Assembly: GCA_003141895.1 (NCBI GenBank)
Contig: PLNT01000034.1
Coordinates: 50,315-112,711, forward strand
Direction: 5' to 3'
DNA length: 62,397 nt
From: Bacteroidales bacterium
GTDB taxonomy: Bacteria; Bacteroidota; Bacteroidia; Bacteroidales; VadinHA17
This document shows positions 9,582 through 18,269 of the stretch, in pieces. Each line of letters opens with the position of its first letter. The first letter of the stretch is position 1. A program made the translations under genes and the position numbers. The notes beneath the pieces were generated by a model. It was given only the letters and a program-made list of their open reading frames with translations. It was not told the origin of the DNA and did no database searches.

Positions 9582-10382
9582 ATGAAAACACAACAAATTA
9601 TTTATCAGGTTGATGCATTCACAACCCAACCATTTAAAGGCAATCCTGCCGGAGTCAGCATACTCGATCAAGAACCTGATACAGTATGGATGCAGAATAT
9701 GGCTATGGAGATGAATCTTTCTGAAACTGCATTCGTCTTCCCGGGAAAGAATTTCATGTTCATCAGATTCTACACACCCGAAACAGAAATGAAATTATGC
9801 GGTCATGCTACATTATCAGCTTCACATATCCTGTATGAAACAGGAAAAGTAAAGAGTAATGAGGAAATCCGTTTTTCATCTAAAGCCGGCGAATTGATTG
9901 TTAAGAAAAAAGGTGACTGGCTGACAATGAATTTCCCGGTATATCCACTTGAGAAAATGGAGATGACCCCTGAATTCAAAAGAGTCACTGGCACTGAAGC
10001 ACAAGAATTATATACGGCTGGTTTTGGATGGACCCTTGCTTTGATGAAGAATGAAGCGGAGGTAAGAAATATAAAACCGCATTTCTCACTTATGAAAAGT
10101 TCGGTATTCGGCGATCTGATTGTAACTGCGCCCTCAGGTGATCCGGCATACGACTTTTGTGTCAGGTGTTTCGCACCCGGAGTCGGAATTGATGAAGATC
10201 CGGTAACTGGCTCGGCCCACTGCGCACTTACTCCTTTCTGGTCGGAAAAAACCGGACGTACTGATTTAAACTCTCACCAGGTATCAAAAAGAGAAGGTAT
10301 ACTTAAAGTGTCTCTAAAAGGCGACAGAGTCGAAATTTCAGGTCAGGCTAAAACTATTTTTAAGGCAGAGTTGTTTGTGTAA
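9582..10382 (+). CDS. PhzF-family isomerase/epimerase
   Basis: A 266-residue PhzF-fold protein with the family landmarks: TQPFKGNPAGV near the N-terminus, the catalytic glutamate in NLSETAFVFP, LCGHATLSA, and the C-terminal substrate-binding signature DEDPVTGSAHC. The two-lobed DAP-epimerase-like fold is expected. PhzF proteins isomerise or epimerise varied small acids; the substrate here is unknown. The frame is open further upstream to 9528, but those codons come from the 81-bp repeat, so the ATG at 9582 (before KTQQIIYQVDAF) is taken as the start. It is followed, 77 bases on, by a RidA-family gene. Confidence 0.9.
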   Translation: MKTQQIIYQVDAFTTQPFKGNPAGVSILDQEPDTVWMQNMAMEMNLSETAFVFPGKNFMFIRFYTPETEMKLCGHATLSASHILYETGKVKSNEEIRFSSKAGELIVKKKGDWLTMNFPVYPLEKMEMTPEFKRVTGTEAQELYTAGFGWTLALMKNEAEVRNIKPHFSLMKSSVFGDLIVTAPSGDPAYDFCVRCFAPGVGIDEDPVTGSAHCALTPFWSEKTGRTDLNSHQVSKREGILKVSLKGDRVEISGQAKTIFKAELFV

Positions 10383-10459
10383 TTGAATTTGCCCCACCAT
10401 CTCACATCTTTGCACTGCAATAAATATTTTGTATATTTCACATATCAGAAACACACACT

Positions 10460-10924
10460 ATGAAACAAGACATTGATTTGAGAATAAAAGAGTTAGGATT
10501 AATCCTGCCACCGGCTCCAAAACCTGTTGGAGTTTATAAACCCGTTCTGGTGATTGATAAATTTCTATATGTTTCAGGACAAGGTCCTATTTTAGCCGAT
10601 GGAACAATGATGAAAGGTAAGGTTGGGGCAGATCTCGATCTTGCTGCAGGTAAACTGGCTGCCAGGCAGGTTGGATTGACGATGCTTTCAACTATCAAGA
10701 CTCATTTCGGAGACTTGAAAAAAATTAAAAGGATAGTAAAAACCCTTGGCATGGTTAACAGTACTCCTGATTTTGAAAGTCACCCTGCCGTTATCAACGG
10801 ATTCAGTGAACTCATGGCAGAAGTTTTCGGCGAAGAAAATGGAGTCGGAGTCAGAAGTGCAGTCGGAGCAATGCTACCAACGAATATTGCTGTTGAGATA
10901 GAAGCAATGTTTGAATTATACTAA
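10460..10924 (+). CDS. RidA/YjgF-family protein
   Basis: A 154-residue member of the RidA/YjgF/YER057c family, which hydrolyse reactive enamine/imine intermediates made by PLP enzymes. The family core is visible: LYVSGQGPI in strand one, the helix with AARQVGLTMLSTIK, and the C-terminal RSAVGAMLPTNIAVEIEAMF with the active-site arginine of the archetypal deaminases retained. It is a little longer than E. coli RidA (128) because of an N-terminal extension. It precedes a PLP-dependent D-threonine aldolase-family gene, a pairing that suits RidA chemistry. Confidence 0.9.
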   Translation: MKQDIDLRIKELGLILPPAPKPVGVYKPVLVIDKFLYVSGQGPILADGTMMKGKVGADLDLAAGKLAARQVGLTMLSTIKTHFGDLKKIKRIVKTLGMVNSTPDFESHPAVINGFSELMAEVFGEENGVGVRSAVGAMLPTNIAVEIEAMFELY

Positions 10925-10943
10925 TTTTTTTAACCACAAAGTA

Positions 10944-11062
10944 CACACCCCCTGCCGCTGCGCGGCTGCCCCCCTAAAGGGGGGCTAAAACTGTTCTTTT
11001 AATGAATTACATATAATATGTAAAAGTATTAAGCCCCTCCTTGGGGGAGGTTGGGGGGTGTG
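10944..11062. repeat. 119-bp G/C-tract hairpin repeat between ridA-like and D-TA genes
   Basis: Ends form an outer stem CACACCCCC / GGGGGTGTG. Inside are the hairpins GCCGC-TGC-GCGGC and CCCCCC-TAAA-GGGGGG, an AT-rich middle, and a second G/C hairpin around CCTCCTTGGGGGAGG. The build (outer stem plus inner hairpins) parallels the 81-bp family but the sequence is a different family, related to the insert at 43896-44005. Confidence 0.85.
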
Positions 11063-11104
11063 ACCTTCAGTGGTTATTGGATTAAGAATCATCTTTTTTA
11101 ATTG

Positions 11105-12241
11105 ATGCAGTTAATGAAAAATACCTCCGAATCAAATAATAATTGGTATCAGATTGGTAACAGCGATGAAGTCTCCTCTCCTTCTCTGCTTGTATATCCG
11201 GATCGAATAGAGAGCAATATCAGAAAAACAATCGAAATTGCGGGTGGAGTGGAACATCTGCGGCCTCATGTTAAGACGCATAAAATGGCCGAGATTATAA
11301 AACTTCAGATGAAATATGGCATATACAAATTCAAATGCGCCACTATTTCAGAAGCCGAGATGGTTGCCCGATGCGGAGCCCCGGATATTCTGGTTGCCAT
11401 TCAGCCCGTAGGCCCTAATATTGAAAGATTCTTTAAATTAAAACAGGAGTTTAATGACCTGAAAATATCTTGTATAGCTGACAATGAAGAGATCATTATA
11501 CAGCTCTCGGATATGGCCAGGAAAACCGGACTTGAAACACATATATGGCTCGACATCAATAATGGAATGAATCGCACCGGTGTGATACCCGGCGAAAAAG
11601 CGTCAAGATTGTTCAAAAGGATCATGGACTCGCCAATGCTTAATGCTGAAGGGCTTCATGTATATGACGGTCATATTCACGAATCTGATTTTATAAAACG
11701 TCAGCAAATCTGTAATGATTTATTTCTACCTGTTTTAAGTTTGATAGAAGAATTAAAAAACGAAGGTATATCACCAATAAATGTAGTAGCAGGTGGAACT
11801 CCTACCTTTCCGATCCATGCTGTTCGGAAGGATGTGGAAACCAGTCCAGGTACCCTGATACTTTGGGATTGGGGTTACAGCAGCTCTTTCTCTGACATGA
11901 ATTTTTCCCATGCTGCCGTACTTCTGACCAGAATTATCAGCAAACCAGGAAAGGATTTGATTTGTATCGATCTGGGACATAAGGCAATCGCATCAGAAAT
12001 GCCGCAACCCAGAATTAAAATACTGGATATCCAAAAATATTCTATCATCAATCATAATGAAGAGCACATGGTAATCAGAACAGCTGAAGCAGATAAACAC
12101 AGAATAGGTGAAGTTCTGTACGGTATCCCGTGGCATATATGCCCAACTGTGGATCGTTATGATACGGTTTGTGTAGTTAATGACCATAATGCCACAGGAA
12201 AATGGAATGTTGAAGCAAGAAGAAGAATGATAACTCTCTGA
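11105..12241 (+). CDS. D-threonine aldolase-family (DSD1-like) PLP enzyme
   Basis: About 378 residues. PLP-dependent fold type III (alanine racemase-like) enzyme. The cofactor lysine lies in RPHVKTHK near residue 57, the classic D-threonine aldolase / D-serine dehydratase motif, and the C-terminal metal site is suggested by PWHICPTVDRYD. Family members cleave D-beta-hydroxy amino acids to glycine plus aldehyde or deaminate D-serine; which one this does is not decided. The frame can also open at a TTG three bases earlier or at ATG 11114. It lies between a RidA gene and a membrane dipeptidase, 13 bases before the latter, implying co-expression and a D-amino-acid or D-containing dipeptide pathway. 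Confidence 0.87.
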   Translation: MQLMKNTSESNNNWYQIGNSDEVSSPSLLVYPDRIESNIRKTIEIAGGVEHLRPHVKTHKMAEIIKLQMKYGIYKFKCATISEAEMVARCGAPDILVAIQPVGPNIERFFKLKQEFNDLKISCIADNEEIIIQLSDMARKTGLETHIWLDINNGMNRTGVIPGEKASRLFKRIMDSPMLNAEGLHVYDGHIHESDFIKRQQICNDLFLPVLSLIEELKNEGISPINVVAGGTPTFPIHAVRKDVETSPGTLILWDWGYSSSFSDMNFSHAAVLLTRIISKPGKDLICIDLGHKAIASEMPQPRIKILDIQKYSIINHNEEHMVIRTAEADKHRIGEVLYGIPWHICPTVDRYDTVCVVNDHNATGKWNVEARRRMITL

Positions 12242-12254
12242 TCCATATCTACAA

Positions 12255-13334
12255 ATGTTAAATACTCCTTTGATTTTTGATGGGCATCTCGATTTGTCGA
12301 TGAATGCACTTGAGTGGAACCGCGATTTAAGATGGAAAGTAGAAGAAATAAGAAAAAGCGAAGAAGGGATGACCGACAAACCCGACAGGGCTAAGGGAAC
12401 AGTAAGCTTTCCATCAATGCGCGAAGGTCATGTAGGATTATGTGTGGCTACTCAGATAGCCAGATTTGTAAAACCCGGAAACAATATCCCGGGATGGAAA
12501 TCACCTGAACAAGCCTGGGCACAAACGCAGGGACAGCTCGCCTGGTATAAAACCATGGAAGAAGCTGGTGAAATGGTACAGATTTGTTCCGGAAATGATC
12601 TGGAAAAACATCTTCAGCATTGGAAGAATCCTAACCAAAGTACACCAATCGGTTACATATTGAGTCTGGAAGGTGCTGATTCCATCATTTCAATGGATTA
12701 CCTTGAAAAGGCATTCAGCTGTGGACTTCGTGCAATTGGGCCTGCCCATTATGGCCCTGGAACTTATGCCCAGGGAACTGATTCAACCGGCGGTATCGGA
12801 AATAAAGGCCGGTTACTGCTTAAAGAGATGGAAAGACTCGGAATAATTCTCGATGCCACACACCTTTGTGACGAAAGTTTCAGGGAAGCTTTGGACACAT
12901 TTCATGGTCCAGTTTGGGCGAGTCATAATAACTGCCGGAAATTCGTGCCTCATAACAGACAATTCTCAGATGAACAGATTGTTGAACTGGCAGACAGAGG
13001 CGCAGTTATCGGTATAGCCCTTGATGCCTGGATGATGGTCAGAGATTGGGTAAGAGGAAAATCTGATCCTAAAGAGATGGGGGTATCTCTCAAACTTATG
13101 ATTAATAATATCGATCACATTTGCCAGCTCACCGGCAATTCTTCGCATGCCGCAATCGGATCTGATCTTGACGGGGCTTTTGGAACTGAACAATGTCCTT
13201 ATGACCTTAATACGATTGCAGATCTTCAAAAAGTTCCGGAGATGCTATCTGAAGCCGGTTATTCTGATTCGGATATTCAAAATGTTTTAAGTAAAAACTG
13301 GATCTCATTTCTTAAAAAGAATCTCCCAGTTTAA
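12255..13334 (+). CDS. Membrane dipeptidase (peptidase family M19)
   Basis: A 359-residue zinc dipeptidase of the renal dipeptidase family (amidohydrolase TIM barrel). The HxD metal pair is in FDGHLDLS (residues 8-15), the bridging glutamate in LSLEGADSI, and further ligands in DATHLCDES and ASHNNCR; the late aspartate is in IGSDLDGAFG. M19 enzymes hydrolyse dipeptides, commonly L-D, and some act on dehydropeptides. No signal peptide is seen, so it should be cytoplasmic. It is translationally close (13 bases) to the D-TA gene, which supports a joint role in using D-amino-acid-containing peptides. Confidence 0.9.
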   Translation: MLNTPLIFDGHLDLSMNALEWNRDLRWKVEEIRKSEEGMTDKPDRAKGTVSFPSMREGHVGLCVATQIARFVKPGNNIPGWKSPEQAWAQTQGQLAWYKTMEEAGEMVQICSGNDLEKHLQHWKNPNQSTPIGYILSLEGADSIISMDYLEKAFSCGLRAIGPAHYGPGTYAQGTDSTGGIGNKGRLLLKEMERLGIILDATHLCDESFREALDTFHGPVWASHNNCRKFVPHNRQFSDEQIVELADRGAVIGIALDAWMMVRDWVRGKSDPKEMGVSLKLMINNIDHICQLTGNSSHAAIGSDLDGAFGTEQCPYDLNTIADLQKVPEMLSEAGYSDSDIQNVLSKNWISFLKKNLPV

Positions 13335-13338
13335 ACGG

Positions 13339-13438
13339 CTTAAAGGCATAATGGCGTAAGGGAGCAAAGGCAGCAAATCAATAGTTTTCAGTCCTATTAA
13401 CCGTTGAACCGTTGTGCCTTTGAGCCTTTAAGCCCTTA
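13339..13438. repeat. Degenerate inverted repeat between convergent genes
   Basis: Left words CTTAAAGGCATAA and TGGCGTAAGGGAGCAAAGG are matched, in reverse complement and imperfectly, by CCTTTGAGCCTTTAAGCCCTTA on the right. The right arm contains the stop codon of the PKD gene. The same words occur near 9316-9349. It may act as a bidirectional terminator between the two convergent genes. Confidence 0.6.
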
Positions 13439-14665
13439 CCTGTAAAGGTATACGAACCCCCGGTACTCTTTACTGTCATAGTTAATATCATCCCATCCAT
13501 AAGCTTTAATAAGATAGAAATAGACACCAGGGGTTGCTTTGGCTGAAGACGAATTAATATTTCCATCCCAACCTTTCCAATTCTTCAACTTCTCTCCATC
13601 ACCAATAAAGGAATATACTTTCAATCCGCTGCGACTGTATACTTCCATACTAAGATTCCTCAGCGATTTTGATTCAACCATAAAATTATCATTGATCCCA
13701 TCGCCGTTAGGTGTAAAGACATTTGGAATATGGAGTTCAGACGGATCTACAACAATTTTTTTGTCAAGCCGCAATGAATCTATACAAAAAGAAACATCAT
13801 TTTGCACAGTAAGCTTGACCGAATATTCTCCCGGTTTGTAATATATGTGCTCTCCGGGATCTCTAAGCGTTGAATTTGTAGTATCCTTATCACCAAAATC
13901 CCATTTATAAGTAGATGCCCTTACCGAATTATCAGTAAAAGTCACTCCGAGAGGCGCTTCACCATTATCAGGATTGGCAGTAAAATCTGCTTTAACACGA
14001 ATTGTCTGATAAAAGAAAGATGATTGGCTCATACAACCGAAACTGTCAGTTACCTGAAGTTTATACGTAACATCAACCAGCGGGGGATCGAAAGTCTGGG
14101 GGTTCAATAAGAAATCGGGATAAGGAATAGTCGAAGAGGGATCTGAGGACCATAAGAACCGGACTCCATCAGGCAACTTTACGGGAATTCCATTAGAGAT
14201 ATTATTATAATAAAAAGTATCAATCGCGATCTTACCTTTTAATGCTACATAATCGCAGGTAAAATTCTGAAGTGCTGCCGATGCAAAGGGCTTATCTATA
14301 AAGATCCATCCTGTAAAGCTCGTATCTATACCGCCACTCAAAATAACTTTATATCCTCCTTCATCAAGATCTCCGGAAGACGATGTTAAAACCCCGGTTT
14401 CAGTTTTAAGAAAAACGCTGAAACTTTTTGTTGTATTGCTCCATTTATACCATGAAAAATTAGACGGACCGGTTCCTCCGGAACTGCTTGCATTTAATAA
14501 TCCTTTTTGAGATCCGGAGTCGTTGCAATATATAAATACAGGGTCTTTAACTGTTGGGGCAGACGGATATGAAGTATATCTTACGGTACTCATTCCTGGT
14601 GCCGAAAGCTGAGCTTCAGAGATAGCCGGTACCAGCAAAATCATTATTAATAAAAAATAACGCAC
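13436..14665 (-). CDS. PKD-domain surface protein with type B T9SS sorting domain
   Basis: A 409-residue exported protein. It has a signal peptide (hydrophobic to about residue 17, ISEAQ), a middle part with beta-sandwich repeats, and a PKD domain at about residues 230-310 (GVTFTDNSV... YKWDFGDKDT). The last 90 residues are a gliding-motility/type B C-terminal domain: IPNVFTPNGDGINDNF, then MEVYSRSGLKVY, WKGWDGN and GVYFYLIKA. That domain targets proteins to the type IX secretion system and, for type B, to surface or release. The function of the passenger is not evident; adhesion or matrix binding is likely. It stands alone, convergent with the dipeptidase. Confidence 0.9.
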   Translation of the reverse strand: MRYFLLIMILLVPAISEAQLSAPGMSTVRYTSYPSAPTVKDPVFIYCNDSGSQKGLLNASSSGGTGPSNFSWYKWSNTTKSFSVFLKTETGVLTSSSGDLDEGGYKVILSGGIDTSFTGWIFIDKPFASAALQNFTCDYVALKGKIAIDTFYYNNISNGIPVKLPDGVRFLWSSDPSSTIPYPDFLLNPQTFDPPLVDVTYKLQVTDSFGCMSQSSFFYQTIRVKADFTANPDNGEAPLGVTFTDNSVRASTYKWDFGDKDTTNSTLRDPGEHIYYKPGEYSVKLTVQNDVSFCIDSLRLDKKIVVDPSELHIPNVFTPNGDGINDNFMVESKSLRNLSMEVYSRSGLKVYSFIGDGEKLKNWKGWDGNINSSSAKATPGVYFYLIKAYGWDDINYDSKEYRGFVYLYR

Positions 14666-14757
14666 AGGTTGTCAGAACTTTGAATATATAACGCTTTCGG
14701 GAACTCTTTGGTATACTTTTCTGCAATTATACTAAAATTAGGGCAATAAATTTCGGA

Positions 14758-14782
14758 AGAGACACGCAAATTGCACGTCTCT
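14758..14782. repeat. Short imperfect palindrome AGAGAC...GTCTCT
   Basis: Arms AGAGACACGCAA and TTGCACGTCTCT match at 10 of 12 positions. It lies in the 228-bp region between the divergent PKD and helicase genes. It resembles dispersed palindromes common in environmental genomes; no second copy was found in this window. Confidence 0.5.
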
Positions 14783-14848
14783 AAAACCCATGTTAATAAA
14801 ATTATTGATTTTATCAGTTGATAAAGACGTCACTGATCTTGTATTTAC

Positions 14849-14856
14849 TAAATTTG
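14849..14856 (+). promoter_or_regulatory. Candidate -7 box for the UvrD/PcrA helicase gene
   Basis: TAAATTTG fits TAnnTTTG and lies 38 bases upstream of the start codon. No well-spaced TTG -33 box was found, so this is tentative. Confidence 0.35.
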
Positions 14857-14893
14857 CCCGGCCATACTCTGTAATTCAAATTAAAACAAGAAA

Positions 14894-17170
14894 ATGGATT
14901 ATCTGGACGATCTGAATGAATCTCAGAAACAAGCAGTTATCAATACTGAAGGTCCATCTCTTGTCATTGCCGGTGCCGGTGCGGGAAAAACAAGAGTACT
15001 GACTTACCGGATAGTTCATCTTCTTCATAAAGAAGTTCCTGCGGGTAAAATCCTTGCATTGACTTTCACCAACAAAGCTGCAAAGGAAATGAAGGAACGT
15101 ATCACAAGAATTGTAAGTCCTGAAATTGCCCGATATCTCTGGATGGGTACATTTCACTCTATTTTTTCAAAGATATTAAGGATGGACGGTGAGAAACTCG
15201 GTTACAAATCAAACTATACAATCTATGATTCCTCCGATTCTAAAAGCCTTATCAGGTCTATTATCAGGGAATTAAATCTTGATGATAATGTTTACAAACC
15301 GGGAGTTATTTCTTCAAGAATATCGGCTTCAAAAAATAACCTTGTCACATCAAGTATGTATGCTTCTGATGTCTCTATGCAGGATTATGACAGATCGAGC
15401 CGTATGCCTTTACTTGCCGATATTTACAAGATGTATGCGGCAAGATGTTTCAAGGCAAATGCGATGGACTTTGATGATTTGCTGCTAAATACGAACATAC
15501 TTTTCAGAGATTTTCCTGATATTCTGGTGAAATATCAGCAAAAGTTTATTTATGTCCTTGTTGATGAGTATCAGGACACCAATTATTCTCAATATCTTAT
15601 AGTTAAGAAACTTGCATCCTCGCATCATAATATCTGCGTTGTAGGTGATGATGCTCAAAGTATATATTCTTTCAGGGGTGCAAGGATTGAAAATATACTT
15701 GAATTTAAAAATGACTATGCCGATTACCAGCTTTTCAAACTTGAACAAAACTACCGGTCGACACAGATGATTGTAAATGCAGCAAATACAATCATCGCAA
15801 ATAATGAAGGTCAGATCCGTAAGAATGTTTATTCTATGAATGAAGCGGGTGAAAAAATTCAGGTTATGCAGGCTATGACCGATTCTGAAGAAGGGTTTAA
15901 TGTTTCATCCGATATATTCGATAAGAAGCTTTCGCAACAATTAAACTGGTCGGATTTTGCAATCTTATACAGAACAAATGCACAGTCGAGGATCTTCGAA
16001 GAAACTCTGCGTCGAAAAAATATACCATATAAAATTTATGGAGGATTATCTTTCTACGAACGTAAAGAGATAAAAGACATTCTCTCATACTTCCGAATGG
16101 TCATTAATCCTGAAGATGAAGAAGCTCTTAAAAGATCCATTAATTATCCGAAAAGGGGTATTGGTGATACAACAATTTCGAAGATTTTTGAGTTGGCTGC
16201 AACTTTCAATGTAACTCCCTGGAGTATTTTGAATGAAGCACGGAAATATCCGGAGCATTTTAATCTGGGGACAGCCAAGAAATTAACAGGTTATTGTGAA
16301 GTAATAAATAATCTTCGATTGAATTCCGATACTGAAGATGCCTTCAAAAAAGCCAGGGAGATTGCTCTTGGGTCAGGGATAATGAAGGAGCTTAAGGAAG
16401 GCAGATTGCCAGAGGAAGTCAGTCGGTATGAAAACCTTGAGGAATTGTTAAATGCAATTAAAGTTTTTACAGAGTCTGCAGAAACCAATGGTGAGCCCTC
16501 AACGTTAGAAGCATATATGGCAAATGTTGCCTTGCTGACTGACCAGGATACGGAAAACGATGAGGACCGTAATAAGGTAACCCTCATGACAATGCATTCA
16601 GCCAAAGGTCTTGAATTCAAGCATGTATATATTGTGGGGATGGAAGACACATTATTTCCCTCTCCTATGTCGTCGGGTAGCGCACGTGAATTAGAAGAGG
16701 AAAGGCGCCTTTTTTACGTGGCGGTCACTCGGGCAGAAAAACAGGCAACATTCAGCTACGCACTTAACAGATATAAGTGGGGAAATCTTGAGAGATGCAG
16801 TCCGAGCCGCTTCCTTCGTGAAATCGATCAGAAGTTTCTCCATTATCCTCAGACTGGCGGAAAACCTTTTCAAAACAATAATTTTCCTCAGAAGGAAAAG
16901 CCTTCCTCCCTTCGTGAAGAATCTAAACCTTACAGCAGGGATGACAGGTTTAAAAAGATGACAAGTACTAACAATAATTCGGATGTTCCTTTTACTGGAA
17001 GCGACTCGTCACTTTTTATAGAAGGTGATATAGTTGAACATGAGAGATTTGGTAAAGGAATGATAACATCAATTGAGGGACAACCTCCAAATACAACTGC
17101 TACTGTTGAATTTGATAATAACGGAAGCAAAAAATTGCTCTTAAGATTTGCAAAACTCCGGAAAGTTTAG
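14894..17170 (+). CDS. UvrD/PcrA-type superfamily 1 DNA helicase
   Basis: ATP-dependent 3'-5' DNA helicase of 758 residues, close to the length of PcrA (about 730). Walker A is GAGAGKT at residues 27-33, Walker B is LVDEYQDTN, motif III is GDDAQSIYSFRGA, motif IV sits around EQNYRST, motif V is MHSAKGLEF, and motif VI is VAVTRAEKQ. The C-terminal extension after a low-complexity linker carries the Tudor-like PcrA end (GDIVEHERFGKGMI), which in PcrA contacts RNA polymerase. Expected roles are nucleotide excision and mismatch repair and clearing of proteins from DNA. Its stop codon is only 5 bases from the convergent DUF4412 gene. Confidence 0.93.
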   Translation: MDYLDDLNESQKQAVINTEGPSLVIAGAGAGKTRVLTYRIVHLLHKEVPAGKILALTFTNKAAKEMKERITRIVSPEIARYLWMGTFHSIFSKILRMDGEKLGYKSNYTIYDSSDSKSLIRSIIRELNLDDNVYKPGVISSRISASKNNLVTSSMYASDVSMQDYDRSSRMPLLADIYKMYAARCFKANAMDFDDLLLNTNILFRDFPDILVKYQQKFIYVLVDEYQDTNYSQYLIVKKLASSHHNICVVGDDAQSIYSFRGARIENILEFKNDYADYQLFKLEQNYRSTQMIVNAANTIIANNEGQIRKNVYSMNEAGEKIQVMQAMTDSEEGFNVSSDIFDKKLSQQLNWSDFAILYRTNAQSRIFEETLRRKNIPYKIYGGLSFYERKEIKDILSYFRMVINPEDEEALKRSINYPKRGIGDTTISKIFELAATFNVTPWSILNEARKYPEHFNLGTAKKLTGYCEVINNLRLNSDTEDAFKKAREIALGSGIMKELKEGRLPEEVSRYENLEELLNAIKVFTESAETNGEPSTLEAYMANVALLTDQDTENDEDRNKVTLMTMHSAKGLEFKHVYIVGMEDTLFPSPMSSGSARELEEERRLFYVAVTRAEKQATFSYALNRYKWGNLERCSPSRFLREIDQKFLHYPQTGGKPFQNNNFPQKEKPSSLREESKPYSRDDRFKKMTSTNNNSDVPFTGSDSSLFIEGDIVEHERFGKGMITSIEGQPPNTTATVEFDNNGSKKLLLRFAKLRKV

Positions 17171-17175
17171 GACTC

Positions 17176-18105
17176 CTATTTCTTACCGGCTTGTCCCCAG
17201 TTCATCTTCATAAAAGTATAGCCTACAGTAGAAATTGTTTTAGGAAATGTTTCATTAATCTCTTTGGTCTCCATCTTCATCTCAGGTTTGTCTTTCTTAT
17301 CGAACGACTCCATAGCGAGCATCATTGACCCCTCAAATCCTGGATAGTTATAATATGTAGGCATTCCTGCTTTGCTCCAGTACTTTTTATCAGCTTTCAA
17401 CTTTACATCCTTGGTCATCCATACATTTGAATATCCGCCTTTTTCCGGATCTACTATTTTATACTCATCGCAATTATAGCCGGCTATTACACGTGTGTTT
17501 CCGGTTTTTGTTATCGTTGCTTTTTCCGGATTTGATCCTTTTTGATTTTTTGCCTGAGCAGCGATGGCAGAATCAGAAGGCATTGTTGAGATAATTCCTG
17601 TTTTGGAATCTCCATTCTCGAGAAGCATCATAAAGCACCTGCTGTCCCCATCAAAAAGAAAAGTTGTGAGGACTGCTTTATTACCTTCTTTAACTTCTGT
17701 TGGCATCATTTCAATTCCTGCATTAGGACTATCGCCGTTAAAATATGTATAATAGTCAGCTTTTGTTACATCTTTATTATTGTATGTTTCCATCTGCATA
17801 TAGATCCTTCCGGTGAATTTATATTCATCATTGTATTTGATATCAATCTTCCCTCCAAAGAGCCCACGTCCCGTTTCCTTGGTTCCGCCATTACTCTGGG
17901 CAGCAGAACTGCCAGACTTATTCTGATCAGCCTGTTCTTTCTTCCTGGCATCATCCTTTGCGCTTTTATCAGCTGCAGAATCTACTTTGTTATCGATTTT
18001 TTTGTTAATCGCTTTTCTCAGGACTCCAAACTGAGCATTTGACGTGACGGGCAACATCAAAGCTAAAAGCAGTAAAAGAAAAACTGAACGTGTTTTCATG
18101 ATCAA
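17176..18105 (-). CDS. Exported DUF4412 domain protein
   Basis: A 309-residue secreted or periplasmic protein. The signal peptide covers about residues 3-25 (SVFLLLLLALMLPV, then SNAQ). A lysine/aspartate/serine-rich, probably disordered stretch (about 38-80) follows, and then a DUF4412-like domain that includes YNCDEYKI and VWMTKDVKL. DUF4412 proteins are typical of Bacteroidetes, and their function is unknown. The second methionine (residue 3) could be the real start. It is convergent with the helicase gene, with no apparent operon partner. Confidence 0.75.
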   Translation of the reverse strand: MIMKTRSVFLLLLLALMLPVTSNAQFGVLRKAINKKIDNKVDSAADKSAKDDARKKEQADQNKSGSSAAQSNGGTKETGRGLFGGKIDIKYNDEYKFTGRIYMQMETYNNKDVTKADYYTYFNGDSPNAGIEMMPTEVKEGNKAVLTTFLFDGDSRCFMMLLENGDSKTGIISTMPSDSAIAAQAKNQKGSNPEKATITKTGNTRVIAGYNCDEYKIVDPEKGGYSNVWMTKDVKLKADKKYWSKAGMPTYYNYPGFEGSMMLAMESFDKKDKPEMKMETKEINETFPKTISTVGYTFMKMNWGQAGKK

Positions 18106-18269
18106 GATTTTTATAGTTTAGAGTATAAAGTTACAAAACTTTCCGATTAAAAAAAAGGTCACATTTTCATGCAACCTCTCCTCTTCTAATTATATAAATC
18201 TGTAGTTGTTAATTATCCTGTTTCACCTTTGTGTTCATCTTGTTTTACTTATTAGCACTCGCAATTTGT

